From a virus, in IMG/VR virus record IMGVR_UViG_3300020222_000019, positions 1 through 60,635 of that record: 60,635 bases of DNA. The stretch is one strand, 5' to 3'. The notes under the pieces were generated by a model. That model searched no databases. It was not told where the DNA came from and worked only from the letters and a program-made list of their open reading frames with translations. The position numbers were made by a program, and so were the translations under genes. Below, in pieces: positions 23,327 to 31,650 of this stretch; position 1 is the stretch's first letter, and every line of letters starts with the position of its first letter.

Positions 23327-24283
23327 TTAAGGTAAATCATCTAAATAATCTATATTATAATTTACATCTGGTCTACTACTAACTGTTTGGTTTTGTTCAG
23401 AACCAATTAATCTTTTAATTCTTTCAATCATATCATTTGAAAACATAGCCCTTATTGAATCGTTATTTGTTGGATTAATTATAGCTTCAGTATTTGTGGA
23501 ACTCCAAATTCTAAGTGTTTCTTGTACAATATCATTAGCCGTTCTGGGTTCCGAATAATCAGATATTCTTCTTCTAATTGTTGATACATCATCCCCCCAA
23601 CCAATTAAATCGCCGGTTGTTTTATTTTCTTGCAATTCTTTTCTAATTTTTAAAAACAATTCATCCGGAATAAAGTTAATAAACATTGGATCAACTTCTT
23701 TATCTAATTGATCCCAAGCCTGGAACTTTTCTTTTGAAAATTCCCTTGAGAAGGCAATTTTTGTATCCGTTTTTTTATTTAAAACATAAACCAATCTATG
23801 TGTTGATAAATATTGATTCCAATACCTTTCTTGTGTTACACACCACTTTGTATTTGCTCCATACACTTGTGATGCTTCAAAACTTAATGGTGTTAAAATA
23901 AACCAGGTGTCATCTTCATAAATCTTTAAAATTTCTTTTTCAAGTTTTTTTCTATTTTCAATTTCTTCGGCTAACACAACAACTTCATTTAATTCTAAAA
24001 AATTAGTGTAATGGCTAATATCTTTATTTTTAATCCTATTTGCTTTTGAATGTCTTTCAAATTCATTTAGAGTTTCAATTTCACCAGAACCAAATAAAAA
24101 TACACCCATATAACCCATAAATTCATCTTTATTAGAACTGTAATAGTCACTATCATTTTTAAAATTTTTAATTAAAAATTCTGTGTACTTATACGAATCC
24201 GTTGGGTCCAGAAAAGATATAATATCAATTAAAGATATATTCAGATCCGGATGTTGTTCTTTTAATCTATCTAATCTACTCAT
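23327..24283 (-). CDS. WC-motif domain protein, paralogue 2
   Basis: A 318-residue paralogue of the gene at 17,081-18,196. Matching segments are FLDPTDSYKYTEFLIKNF, KNKDISHYTNFLELNEVV, YEDDTWFILTPLSFEASQVY, TKWCVTQERYWNQYL and RLVYVLNKKTDTKIAFSREF. The C-terminal 100 residues are not shared. The function is unknown. It shares an ATGA overlap with the P-loop kinase gene. Confidence 0.65.
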   Translation of the reverse strand: MSRLDRLKEQHPDLNISLIDIISFLDPTDSYKYTEFLIKNFKNDSDYYSSNKDEFMGYMGVFLFGSGEIETLNEFERHSKANRIKNKDISHYTNFLELNEVVVLAEEIENRKKLEKEILKIYEDDTWFILTPLSFEASQVYGANTKWCVTQERYWNQYLSTHRLVYVLNKKTDTKIAFSREFSKEKFQAWDQLDKEVDPMFINFIPDELFLKIRKELQENKTTGDLIGWGDDVSTIRRRISDYSEPRTANDIVQETLRIWSSTNTEAIINPTNNDSIRAMFSNDMIERIKRLIGSEQNQTVSSRPDVNYNIDYLDDLP

Positions 24284-24669
24284 AACTTTATACTGAATCT
24301 GTTTTTCATTTGTTCTATTTTATCTTCTGGAACTCCGTGTTGGTTTTTTCCTTCGTGACGATTTTCAATTATTATTGAAAACACTTTATAACCAAATTCT
24401 TTTGCTAATTCAAAATAAGGTTCCATTTCCCATTCTGTTGTAAAGGTATTTGAAACAACAATTTTTTCAACATCGGCTTTCATATCTGTTTTTACTTTAT
24501 GTTGACACCAATTATGTGCATTGCCAATTCTATTTGAATCAAAGTTGTAGTTACTATCTTCATCCAAAAAGAACATGTCAGCTTCGTAATGATTATCAGA
24601 TAAAGTTTTAGCAAATGTTGATTTACCACTTCCTGGTATTCCTCTTACAATATATAATATTTTTTCCAT
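24280..24669 (-). CDS. P-loop kinase, polynucleotide-kinase-like
   Basis: A 129-residue P-loop protein with Walker A RGIPGSGKSTFAK at residues ~9-21, an acidic strand (MFFLDEDSNY), and EKIVVSNTFTTEWEMEPYFE, as in the AAA_33/Pnk family that phosphorylates 5'-OH ends or small molecules. It would complement the RNA ligase and HAD phosphatases for RNA end repair. That link is inference. Confidence 0.75.
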   Translation of the reverse strand: MEKILYIVRGIPGSGKSTFAKTLSDNHYEADMFFLDEDSNYNFDSNRIGNAHNWCQHKVKTDMKADVEKIVVSNTFTTEWEMEPYFELAKEFGYKVFSIIIENRHEGKNQHGVPEDKIEQMKNRFSIKL

Positions 24670-24673
24670 AGTT

Positions 24674-24886
24674 TTAAGCTTTAATCCAACTTGATTTATT
24701 TTCTGGATTTACCTTAATTAAACCCTTTTCAATTAAATCATATGCAATACCCCAAGATTTATACGCGATGATTTTGTCTTGTCCTTTTTTATTTTTAGTC
24801 TTAAGAAATATATAATCAAAATTCCAAACTAAACCTTCTTTTTCAAGTTTGTCTAAAAATAATTGTTCTCTCTTGTTAACTTTCAT
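24674..24886 (-). CDS. Hypothetical protein
   Basis: A 70-residue basic protein (MKVNKREQLFLDKLEKEGLV) with a possible winged-helix pattern (WGIAYDLIEKGLIKVNPENK). The family is unknown. A promoter-like TATCTTTG ends 4 nt before its ATG, so it probably heads this transcript. Confidence 0.55.
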   Translation of the reverse strand: MKVNKREQLFLDKLEKEGLVWNFDYIFLKTKNKKGQDKIIAYKSWGIAYDLIEKGLIKVNPENKSSWIKA

Positions 24887-24890
24887 AATA

Positions 24891-24922
24891 CAAAGATATA
24901 AATTTTTTTTTTATCTTACAAG
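24891..24922 (-). promoter_or_regulatory. Bacteroidota-type promoter
   Basis: On the minus strand CTTG (24922-24919), 20 nt, then TATCTTTG (24898-24891), ending 4 nt before the ATG at 24886. It is divergent from the late box of the sigma fusion gene. Confidence 0.6.
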
Positions 24923-24930
24923 TATTTATT
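24923..24930 (+). promoter_or_regulatory. TATTTATT box before the sigma fusion gene
   Basis: TATTTATT ends 3 nt before the ATG at 24934. It is a putative late promoter element of the same kind as those before the other tagged genes. Confidence 0.4.
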
Positions 24931-24933
24931 AAT

Positions 24934-25944
24934 ATGAAAATTATAATTTCTGAATCACAATATAATAAATTATATTCTTATAATAATCCAGGTGTCAATT
25001 TAATTATTAATGAAGTTGCCGGTAAAAAACTTACACCATTAAGTGAAGGTTGGTTAAATACTCTGGCCGACATTGTTGGTATTTTTGACCCAACAGGACT
25101 TGTTGATATTGGAAATGCCGTTTCATACTGGCACCAAGGAAAAAATACATTTGCCTTATTAACGTTAGTTTCTGCAATACCTGGTATTGACTGGGCAACA
25201 AAACCTTTTATTTTGGGTAGTAAAATTGTTGCTGGTGCATCTGAAACAAAAATACTTGGTTGGTTAGTAAGAACACTTAACAAATGGATTGGTAAAGTTT
25301 TAGACAAAATAGATAAGATGTTACTTTCTAAAATACCAATTGTTAAAAACTTTGCAGATGCTATGAGATCATTTATAAATGGTCTTAAAAAAGATTCAGA
25401 AATGAAATTAAACGAATCCAAACTTTATAAGATATTAACTGAAGATGTTGATTTTGATAAGGCTTATCGTGAATTTTTCCCAAAAATTTATAAATCAGTA
25501 TGTTTAAAATATGCAAAAGGTGATGGTGAAAAAGCTCAAGACTTTTGTCAAGATGGGTTTATAAAGGCTTACAATAAATTAAGTCAGTTTAGAGGTGATA
25601 ATTTAGGTGGTTGGATTGCGATGATTGTAAGAAACAATATTCTTGATGAATTAAGAAAAGAAAAAGGTTCAAAAATTCAAGATTTTGATTTTGGTAGATA
25701 TGATGCAAAACAAGAAGAATATGATGATTCATTTATGGGTAGATATAGTGAACAAGATATTCAAGATGCAATAAATACATTATCACCACAATTTCAAAAG
25801 GTTTTCAGAATGTATTATTTTGATGGAATGAAACACCACGAAATTGCAAAAAAATTAGGTATTTCCGATAGTACATCAAAAACAAACTTACTTAGAGGAA
25901 AAGTAAAAGTTAAAGATTTCTTAGAAAATTTAAAGGAGGCATAA
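24934..25944 (+). CDS. Tagged pretoxin-like/ECF sigma factor fusion
   Basis: A 336-residue protein in three parts. Residues 1-15 (MKIIISESQYNKLYS) match the tag of the metalloprotease at 22,635. Residues ~40-150 form a Gly/hydrophobic domain (FDPTGLVDIGNAVSYWHQGK, LLTLVSAIPGIDWATKPFIL) like pretoxin or membrane-active regions of phage structural proteins. At residue 157 a second tag-like segment starts with an in-frame ATG at 25,402 (MKLNESKLYKILTED). From ~172 to the end it is an ECF-type sigma factor: sigma-2 with DFCQDGFIKAYNKLSQFRGD and WIAMIVRNNILDELRKEKG, sigma-4 with LSPQFQKVFRMYYFDGMKHH and EIAKKLGISDSTSKTNLLRG. It may be a fusion of two tagged genes. A packaged, injected sigma factor is my inference. 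Confidence 0.82.
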   Translation: MKIIISESQYNKLYSYNNPGVNLIINEVAGKKLTPLSEGWLNTLADIVGIFDPTGLVDIGNAVSYWHQGKNTFALLTLVSAIPGIDWATKPFILGSKIVAGASETKILGWLVRTLNKWIGKVLDKIDKMLLSKIPIVKNFADAMRSFINGLKKDSEMKLNESKLYKILTEDVDFDKAYREFFPKIYKSVCLKYAKGDGEKAQDFCQDGFIKAYNKLSQFRGDNLGGWIAMIVRNNILDELRKEKGSKIQDFDFGRYDAKQEEYDDSFMGRYSEQDIQDAINTLSPQFQKVFRMYYFDGMKHHEIAKKLGISDSTSKTNLLRGKVKVKDFLENLKEA

Positions 25945-25989
25945 GCCCCCTTCAAAATTGGGTCGACATTGAATGTCAACTCTCCACCA

Positions 25990-26009
25990 CCTTGTTTCAT
26001 TAAACAAGG
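25990..26009. terminator. Stem-loop between convergent genes
   Basis: CCTTGTTT / AAACAAGG forms a perfect 8-bp stem with a 4-nt loop between the ends of the sigma fusion (+) and the lipoprotein gene (-). No T-run follows on either strand, so it may be a processing or weak termination site. Confidence 0.45.
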
Positions 26010-26014
26010 AAAAA

Positions 26015-26455
26015 TCATTGCCTTATCATCCAGAAGTAATAGTTGGTACCATTACCGGATCCCATTGTTATATCTGTAAATTTTAATCCATTCATAAAAC
26101 CCATATTCAAATTACCTTGATATATTGTTCCACTTAAATTACCAAAAGGTGTAAAGTTTAATGTCAAATTATAAGCCGAAGCTGTTGGGTAAAAGGAATA
26201 CAGACTTTCTATTCCATTATAAGTATATGTGTTTAAATCTAAAAAAACAATGGTGTCATTCAAAGGAATTAGATTTCCAAATTCACCAACCCTATATTGA
26301 TTTATAACCCAAACTTGTCCAACCAAATTATATGCCGTATCGATTTGTGTTGAATCCGTAACTATTGGTTCTGGTGGATTTGGTGGTCCAAAATTTTCCT
26401 TATGACAGGATGTTAAACCTAACACAATAAATAAACTAATTAAAAAGTATTTCAT
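26015..26455 (-). CDS. Lipoprotein
   Basis: A 146-residue lipoprotein with signal MKYFLISLFIVLGLTSC (lipobox LTSC, Cys17). A Pro-rich linker follows (FGPPNPPEPI), then a beta-rich domain (WVINQYRVGEFGNLIPLNDT, NLTLNFTPFGNLSGTIYQG). I have seen similar secreted domains in phages of this group but know no function. It is expected in the host envelope. Confidence 0.65.
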   Translation of the reverse strand: MKYFLISLFIVLGLTSCHKENFGPPNPPEPIVTDSTQIDTAYNLVGQVWVINQYRVGEFGNLIPLNDTIVFLDLNTYTYNGIESLYSFYPTASAYNLTLNFTPFGNLSGTIYQGNLNMGFMNGLKFTDITMGSGNGTNYYFWMIRQ

Positions 26456-26456
26456 A

Positions 26457-26732
26457 TTATCTTGTTACTAATGCTTCAATTTTACTTTTAACTTGGTCTG
26501 TAATTGTAAATTCTTTAACAGATGTAATTACAACAGACTCATTCAATACTTTAGACGGAATGTGAACCAAAAAGGTATCACCATCAAAAAATGATAAATT
26601 GTTTTCCAATTCAATGCAACCGTGAACCATCTTCAAAAACAATTTGAACTGAATTTGATCCATAAATGTTTCATTTACCAATTCACCCATCTTTTCGTGT
26701 GTGATTCTAATATTGTATCCTTGTTTATTCAT
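26457..26732 (-). CDS. Hypothetical protein
   Basis: A 91-residue protein (MNKQGYNIRITHEKMGELVN) with an alpha/beta pattern and ESVVITSVKEFTITDQVKSK near the end. The family is unknown. It has a perfect consensus promoter 4 nt upstream of the ATG, so it is a leaderless first gene; the lipoprotein gene follows. Confidence 0.6.
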   Translation of the reverse strand: MNKQGYNIRITHEKMGELVNETFMDQIQFKLFLKMVHGCIELENNLSFFDGDTFLVHIPSKVLNESVVITSVKEFTITDQVKSKIEALVTR

Positions 26733-26736
26733 AAGA

Positions 26737-26768
26737 CAAAGATATAAATAAAAATCAATTAAAACAAA
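26737..26768 (-). promoter_or_regulatory. Bacteroidota-type promoter
   Basis: On the minus strand TTTG (26768-26765), 20 nt, then TATCTTTG (26744-26737), ending 4 nt before the ATG at 26732. The -33 box lies in the T-run of the preceding terminator. Confidence 0.75.
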
Positions 26769-26803
26769 AAACCCACAAATATTTTTTTACAAACTTTGTG
26801 GGT
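26765..26803 (-). terminator. Terminator after the Nudix gene
   Basis: ACCCACAAA / TTTGTGGGT (26771-26779 and 26795-26803) is a perfect 9-bp stem. On the minus strand TTTTTTGTTTT follows. It ends the Nudix transcript. Confidence 0.85.
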
Positions 26804-26891
26804 CTTTAAACTAAACCATTATTTTTTTAGAAGAAGGTGGATTAGGTTTTTTTGTAAAGATAAATATATAGGAGTTTTCAAAAAAATCAAA

Positions 26892-27311
26892 TTATTTTAA
26901 AACTTTTTGTATTAATTTCAATAATTGTTTGTTTTCTTTTGAAATATCAATATTTTTTTCAGAAAAATACTGACACTTAGTATGTTCGTGACCATCTTTT
27001 GCTCTTTCTAAATTTGGTAAAACTTTTTTTTTAGATTCAAATGAAAAAACATACATCATACCTTTTTTTGTTGTTCCATCATTTTTATATCTATTGATAA
27101 AACCAACTAAATCAATTTTATTTGGTAGTTTAATATTTGTTTCTTCTTTGTATTCTCTGATTGCTGCTTCCGTTGGTGATTCCTTACCTTCTATATGTCC
27201 TGAAGGTATTGACCATTGATTTGGTAATGATTCTTCTGGACTTCTTTTACAAAGTAGGACTTCATCATTGTGTTTTAAAATAACACCGGCATATCTTTTA
27301 AATTCATTCAT
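26892..27311 (-). CDS. Nudix hydrolase
   Basis: A 139-residue Nudix enzyme. The Nudix box is SGHIEGKESPTEAAIREYKE followed by ETNI, at residues ~37-60, with the metal-binding REYKEE. The N-terminal strand FKRYAGVILKHNDEVLLCKR is typical of the MutT/NTP pyrophosphohydrolase fold. The substrate may be an oxidised or modified nucleotide, or a capped RNA end. The start at 27311 is divergent from the DUF192 gene. Confidence 0.9.
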   Translation of the reverse strand: MNEFKRYAGVILKHNDEVLLCKRSPEESLPNQWSIPSGHIEGKESPTEAAIREYKEETNIKLPNKIDLVGFINRYKNDGTTKKGMMYVFSFESKKKVLPNLERAKDGHEHTKCQYFSEKNIDISKENKQLLKLIQKVLK

Positions 27312-27318
27312 GATACTA

Positions 27319-27326
27319 TATTTATA
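27319..27326 (+). promoter_or_regulatory. TATTTATA box before the DUF192 gene
   Basis: TATTTATA ends 3 nt before the ATG at 27330. It is a putative late promoter element. Confidence 0.4.
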
Positions 27327-27329
27327 AAT

Positions 27330-27680
27330 ATGAATGAAGTAAAAATAAATAATAACCTATTCAATGTTATCACAGTTTTAACTGATAGAGACATTCAGAA
27401 TGGTATGATGGGTAAAAAATTTAATGATAAATTTAATGGAATGTTATTTGTTATGGAATCAGGTCAACATTCTTTCTGGATGAAAAACTGTGAAACGTCA
27501 CTTGATATTATTTTTATAAAAGATATGAAAGTTTCTAAAATACACAAAAACTGTTTACCTTGTAGGGAACAAAAATGTCCAACATATCCAGGTGAAGGTG
27601 ACTTAATATTGGAAATTGCTGGTGGTGATTGTGATAAGTACGATATAAAAGAAGGTGATTCTGTATATATTGAAGCTTAG
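27330..27680 (+). CDS. DUF192 family protein
   Basis: A 116-residue DUF192 protein. Conserved segments are RDIQNGMMGKKFNDKFNGML, SFWMKNCETSLDIIFI and GDLILEIAGGDCDKYDIKEG. DUF192 proteins are small beta-barrel proteins, often exported in bacteria, of unknown activity. This copy has no signal peptide and has extra Cys residues (CLPCREQKC) that may bind metal. The gene is plus-strand between two minus-strand transcripts. Confidence 0.8.
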   Translation: MNEVKINNNLFNVITVLTDRDIQNGMMGKKFNDKFNGMLFVMESGQHSFWMKNCETSLDIIFIKDMKVSKIHKNCLPCREQKCPTYPGEGDLILEIAGGDCDKYDIKEGDSVYIEA

Positions 27681-28324
27681 TTTTTAATATGAATTATATT
27701 GTCAAGTATATTTGGATTTATTAATAATTCATTTGGTGTTGTTTTTATCATAAGAGCCTTACCACTTTTTGATTTAGAAGATTTTATATTGGAAAAATCT
27801 AAAATTTCAACTTGGAATCTAGTTATTGAAGTGTATGTACCATTTTTTAGTTTTTCACCATAAATTGAATTAAATTCTTTTAAATAGAAAATTGTGTATT
27901 CTGGAATTTTCTTTGAAAATTCAATTCCATCGTACGTAACCCAGTTTTCTGAATTTTTAGTATTACTATATTCTTGAAAGGAATTTTCAATAGCAATTTT
28001 TAATTTACTTAAATTTTCAAAATCGCATTCAAATTTTATTATGTAATCTGTATAATTTTCAGATATAATGACATTTGAAATTCCGTCTTGTTTGATTAAA
28101 TTTTTTTTAAAATTAAATATTTTTTGTTTTATTTCTGGTAGTTTTAAATTTTTCTTACCATTTATACTATCTAATAACAATATGGATGATACATTTGTCT
28201 TACTTTGACTCAAGTTTATAACATATTTAAACTTTCCGCTACCATCGTTGTTTAATTGTATTTCATCTATAAGTTCGACACAAGATGTCAATAAAAAAAG
28301 TAATATGAAAAAAAAATATTTCAT
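27677..28324 (-). CDS. Lipoprotein
   Basis: A 215-residue protein with lipoprotein signal MKYFFFILLFLLTSC (lipobox LTSC). The mature part begins VELIDEIQLNNDGSGKFKYV, a pattern seen in Bacteroidota lipoproteins related to the LppM-like fold. It is expected to be anchored in the host inner or outer membrane. The role is unknown. Its 3' end overlaps the DUF192 gene by 4 nt in convergent orientation. Confidence 0.65.
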   Translation of the reverse strand: MKYFFFILLFLLTSCVELIDEIQLNNDGSGKFKYVINLSQSKTNVSSILLLDSINGKKNLKLPEIKQKIFNFKKNLIKQDGISNVIISENYTDYIIKFECDFENLSKLKIAIENSFQEYSNTKNSENWVTYDGIEFSKKIPEYTIFYLKEFNSIYGEKLKNGTYTSITRFQVEILDFSNIKSSKSKSGKALMIKTTPNELLINPNILDNIIHIKN

Positions 28325-29160
28325 TAATTTTCTAACTTACTAATATGATTTTGTAGGTACCACATTGCTTTTTTCAAATCTTCCAGCTCTTTACTTGGGT
28401 CCTTTTTACCGGCTCTTGAAATATATTTAACGGTATTACCAAGTGCAAAACCCAAATTCCAGGCATCAATAACTTTAATTGTTTCATATGGATTTTCTTC
28501 TCCACCGTAATGTAATGGGTGGTCAACAACTTCATATGGTCTCAAAATATCTTTAAGTGTATATATGTTTGGTTGTTTTCTTTCACCCCAAAATGCACCA
28601 TCAATATAATATGTTTCAAAACTTGACCAATTAAGTGAATCAACACCATTGTCAACATCTGGAATATTAATATTTGATGATTTATAATCATCAATATAAA
28701 CAACACCACCTGGTTTTAGTCTTGGTAATGTGTTTTGTACGTCTTGGACCAAACAATCAAATGTATGACAACCATCTATTTCTATAAAATCAAATAACAA
28801 ATCGTTTGATTGTATAAACTTAGGTACTGTTTCTAGTGAGGATCCAGGAACTAAGTTTAGATAGATTTCGTGTTTTTTTGCTTCTTCTGCCAAAATTTCA
28901 AAGTTAGGTACCGTACATTCGTGTTCACACAAATCAAATACGTGAATAGAAACTGGGTTATTAGGATATTGACCAGAGTTTTTCATAGATGCAATCACAT
29001 CACAAATTAGTAATGCTGAATGACCCATATTAAATCCAATTTGGATTAATGATTCTGGTTTATAATTTGAAATTAAATCACTTAAAGTTTTTTGTCTTTC
29101 TGGAAACCAACTAATGTTTCCTTCTTGACAATCATTTCTCATTCCTTCTAATAATTCCAT
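28324..29160 (-). CDS. Methyltransferase fused to a DUF3310 domain
   Basis: A 278-residue two-domain protein. Residues ~20-165 are a class I SAM-dependent methyltransferase (SLIQIGFNMGHSALLICDVI as the SAM loop; FDFIEIDGCHTFDCLVQDVQ and RLKPGGVVYIDDY). Residues ~210-275 are DUF3310 (VDHPLHYGGEENPYETIKVI, LGFALGNTVKYISRAGKKDP, ELEDLKKAMWYLQNHI). DUF3310 is normally a separate small phage protein, often labelled as a nucleotide kinase without proof. The fusion suggests a joint role in nucleotide or small-molecule modification, but the substrate is unknown. Confidence 0.82.
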   Translation of the reverse strand: MELLEGMRNDCQEGNISWFPERQKTLSDLISNYKPESLIQIGFNMGHSALLICDVIASMKNSGQYPNNPVSIHVFDLCEHECTVPNFEILAEEAKKHEIYLNLVPGSSLETVPKFIQSNDLLFDFIEIDGCHTFDCLVQDVQNTLPRLKPGGVVYIDDYKSSNINIPDVDNGVDSLNWSSFETYYIDGAFWGERKQPNIYTLKDILRPYEVVDHPLHYGGEENPYETIKVIDAWNLGFALGNTVKYISRAGKKDPSKELEDLKKAMWYLQNHISKLEN

Positions 29161-29166
29161 TATTTT

Positions 29167-29295
29167 TTAATATTTTCTTTTTTTATTTTCTATTTGAATT
29201 TTACTACTAAAATTTCTGATTTTCTTACCCAAATCCATATCATTGGGTGTTTCTTCAATCAATTCTTTGATTTTTTCTACTGGGATTGTTGCCAT
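29167..29295 (-). CDS. Hypothetical small protein
   Basis: A 42-residue frame from the ATG at 29295 to a TAA at 29167-29169 (MATIPVEKIKELIEETPNDM). It fits exactly between two genes (2 nt and 6 nt gaps). It is helical and charged with a basic end. The family is unknown. Confidence 0.5.
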   Translation of the reverse strand: MATIPVEKIKELIEETPNDMDLGKKIRNFSSKIQIENKKRKY

Positions 29296-29297
29296 AG

Positions 29298-30074
29298 TTA
29301 TACGTTTAATTCTTGTTTGGATTTTTTATAATTTTCAATCATTTGTTTTTGTCCAACATAAGCAATCAACTTTCTTTTAAACATTGGTAGTAGTGTTTCA
29401 TTTATTGGAAAATCACCCCTACTTATCATTTCAATTACAGGGAGTTTCTTTTTATCTTCTGTTGTCCACTGACTAAAACTATCAATAATCTTTGGGATTG
29501 TCAAACTTTTTTTGTCTCCTGAATATATTAAATTAGTAACAACTTTACTTTCTGGCGACCCCTTTGCTGCTGGTTTTTTTTCATATTCCCAGATGTTTAT
29601 TACATTACCAATTGTAAAATAAAAATAACCTTTATTTTCTAAAATATTTTTATTGTTCTTTTTTACTTTGAGATGAATACTATCATATACAAGTTCCCAA
29701 ACTGATTTTGCCATTCCAAAATATTCGTAAATTCTTGGTGCCGAATAAGATAGAATCTTTATAAATTCTTCATATTCATCTTTGGACATTACTGGAACGT
29801 CTTTGATTTTTAAATCCTTTACAAGTAATTCATCATCAACTGTTTGGAATTTCTTATTTGTATATAGGAGTTTTTTATCTTTTACTAATGTTTGGACATT
29901 TGCTAAATGTAATGATAGTTCAATAAAACCTGGATATAATTCCATATTATCGAGTTTTTCACCCATTTTTTGAAAGTACGATAAAAGTTTGTATTCTTTG
30001 TGTTCTCTGTCAATTGGTTTTTCAAACATCCAGTCGGTGTTCATTAAAAATTCTATTTTCTTTTTTCTTGCCAT
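29298..30074 (-). CDS. Hypothetical protein, possibly virion-associated
   Basis: A 258-residue protein starting MARKKKIEFLMNTDWMFEKP. It contains YPGFIELSLHLANVQTLVKD and SVWELVYDSIHLKVKKN. I recall similar proteins in large Bacteroidota phages but no experimentally assigned function. The length and position next to the acidic structural-type protein suggest a late role. Confidence 0.55.
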   Translation of the reverse strand: MARKKKIEFLMNTDWMFEKPIDREHKEYKLLSYFQKMGEKLDNMELYPGFIELSLHLANVQTLVKDKKLLYTNKKFQTVDDELLVKDLKIKDVPVMSKDEYEEFIKILSYSAPRIYEYFGMAKSVWELVYDSIHLKVKKNNKNILENKGYFYFTIGNVINIWEYEKKPAAKGSPESKVVTNLIYSGDKKSLTIPKIIDSFSQWTTEDKKKLPVIEMISRGDFPINETLLPMFKRKLIAYVGQKQMIENYKKSKQELNV

Positions 30075-30112
30075 CTGACATAATAATAATCATTTAATAT
30101 AACCTGTAAATA

Positions 30113-31645
30113 TTAATTAATCCTCATAACGATATATTCAGTACTATTGATTGTTATTTCTTCATATTGACCATCGTAACCATTAAGAGTTTCACCATAG
30201 TCGGCATTATTTTTTAAATCTTCTTTGAGTTCTTCCAAATCCATAAAATCTGAAAAATCTGTATAACCCATATCTCTTAAAAAACTTAATGCGTCTCTTT
30301 CTATATCATCCAAATAGTTTTCAACGGCTTCTCCAATATCGTCATCACTTGGGTCACCATCTGGATTATCTTTTATTTCTTGTATTTCATATTCAATATC
30401 AGATATTCTTTCGTCTCTAGTTTCTTCTTGTTCTTCTGTGTCTTCATCGTCATAAATTTGATGTGGTGAAACAACGGCACCATTTTTATATAAAACCCAA
30501 TGACTTCTTGACGAGTCGTTACTTGTATTTTTATATTGAAACCTATTACCTTCGGAATCTTCAAAATCAAAAACATTACCATCTTCTTTTGTAGGTAATG
30601 AAATTGGTGCTCTCACACCTTCATATTCATAAACCCATTTTTCCATTTCAAGTAACCAAATTTCTTCTTCTTGGTCATCACTTAGTTGGTTTTCAACACC
30701 ATACGAATCTGGAGAATCCCTAACCCATTCTTCAACAGCGTCTTCAAAATAATCTTTAACCTTTTCTGAATCAATGTAGTTGGATAAATAATCTTTACTG
30801 AAATAATCATTTGGCCTATCTAACATATCTTCATAATATGCCTCAACAGAATCTTCAACTTCACTCATTGTTCCAACGGCATATTCATAACCAGTTGATA
30901 ATGATTCAAAAGATGTCATATCATAGTGTGTTCCATATGGGTATAAATCATAGACATCAGTTTTATCATCTGTTAAAGTTTCAATTTCTTCTTCAATTTC
31001 ATCTATTTTTTCTTGCAATTCATCATACTTTTCATCATAATCTTCTAGTTCGGTACTAAGATTTGATTGTTCTTCTTCTAATTCTTCTAATCTATTTTTT
31101 AATTCTTGTAGTTCTTCTTTTTCGTCACTATCCAAATAATTTAGTTCATTCCTATCTGTTGCATATATAAATGCCGCGTGTGCTTTTTCGCCTTCTTCGT
31201 TAGTATCATTTAAATTCCATTCGTTTTCTTCTCTTCTAACTTCCTGTTCATCAAATTTTGCTTTTTGTTTTCTTGCCGCAATTACTTTTTCATATGGTGT
31301 TGACCAGTATCTTTTAGATCCGAATACTTCAACATTATCTAATGATTTTATTTTTGTATGTGATATATTGATATTTCCATTGACTTTAATTGGTCCCAAA
31401 TCTGTAAGATGTATTTCATTTTTGAATGGTTGAAAATCTAAGGATCCGTCAATGACAAGTTTTTTTCCTCTAAATGCTCTTAGTTTTGGTATTAAGTTTG
31501 CTTGATAATAAACATTTTTTAATAAGACATAGTATTCTTCTGGTGAAATTACAATTTCTTGTTCGCCTTGCTCACTTTGTTCTTTAATTATGTTTTTAAT
31601 CAACTTAATTAGATTTGACTCTGTCAATTTCAAAACTTTTTTCAT
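30113..31645 (-). CDS. Tagged acidic coiled-coil protein, possible internal head protein
   Basis: A 510-residue, very acidic protein. The ATG at 31645 gives a tag MKKVLKLTESNLIKLIKN, then IIKEQSEQGEQE. Residues ~45-105 form beta-strand repeats (LVIDGSLDFQPFKNEIHLTD, LGPIKVNGNINISHTKIKSL). A coiled coil follows (~175-230: ELQELKNRLEELEEEQSNLS) and the rest is Asp/Glu/Tyr-rich. A TATTTATT box ends 5 nt before the ATG. The tag, acidity and length fit an internal or scaffold-like late protein, but this is inference. Confidence 0.6.
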   Translation of the reverse strand: MKKVLKLTESNLIKLIKNIIKEQSEQGEQEIVISPEEYYVLLKNVYYQANLIPKLRAFRGKKLVIDGSLDFQPFKNEIHLTDLGPIKVNGNINISHTKIKSLDNVEVFGSKRYWSTPYEKVIAARKQKAKFDEQEVRREENEWNLNDTNEEGEKAHAAFIYATDRNELNYLDSDEKEELQELKNRLEELEEEQSNLSTELEDYDEKYDELQEKIDEIEEEIETLTDDKTDVYDLYPYGTHYDMTSFESLSTGYEYAVGTMSEVEDSVEAYYEDMLDRPNDYFSKDYLSNYIDSEKVKDYFEDAVEEWVRDSPDSYGVENQLSDDQEEEIWLLEMEKWVYEYEGVRAPISLPTKEDGNVFDFEDSEGNRFQYKNTSNDSSRSHWVLYKNGAVVSPHQIYDDEDTEEQEETRDERISDIEYEIQEIKDNPDGDPSDDDIGEAVENYLDDIERDALSFLRDMGYTDFSDFMDLEELKEDLKNNADYGETLNGYDGQYEEITINSTEYIVMRIN

Positions 31646-31650
31646 ACAAC

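Noticed and set aside
24978-25421. A 147-codon minus-strand frame within the sigma fusion
   Set aside because: It is the antisense of the pretoxin-like domain; the plus-strand protein has recognisable sigma motifs and a tag.
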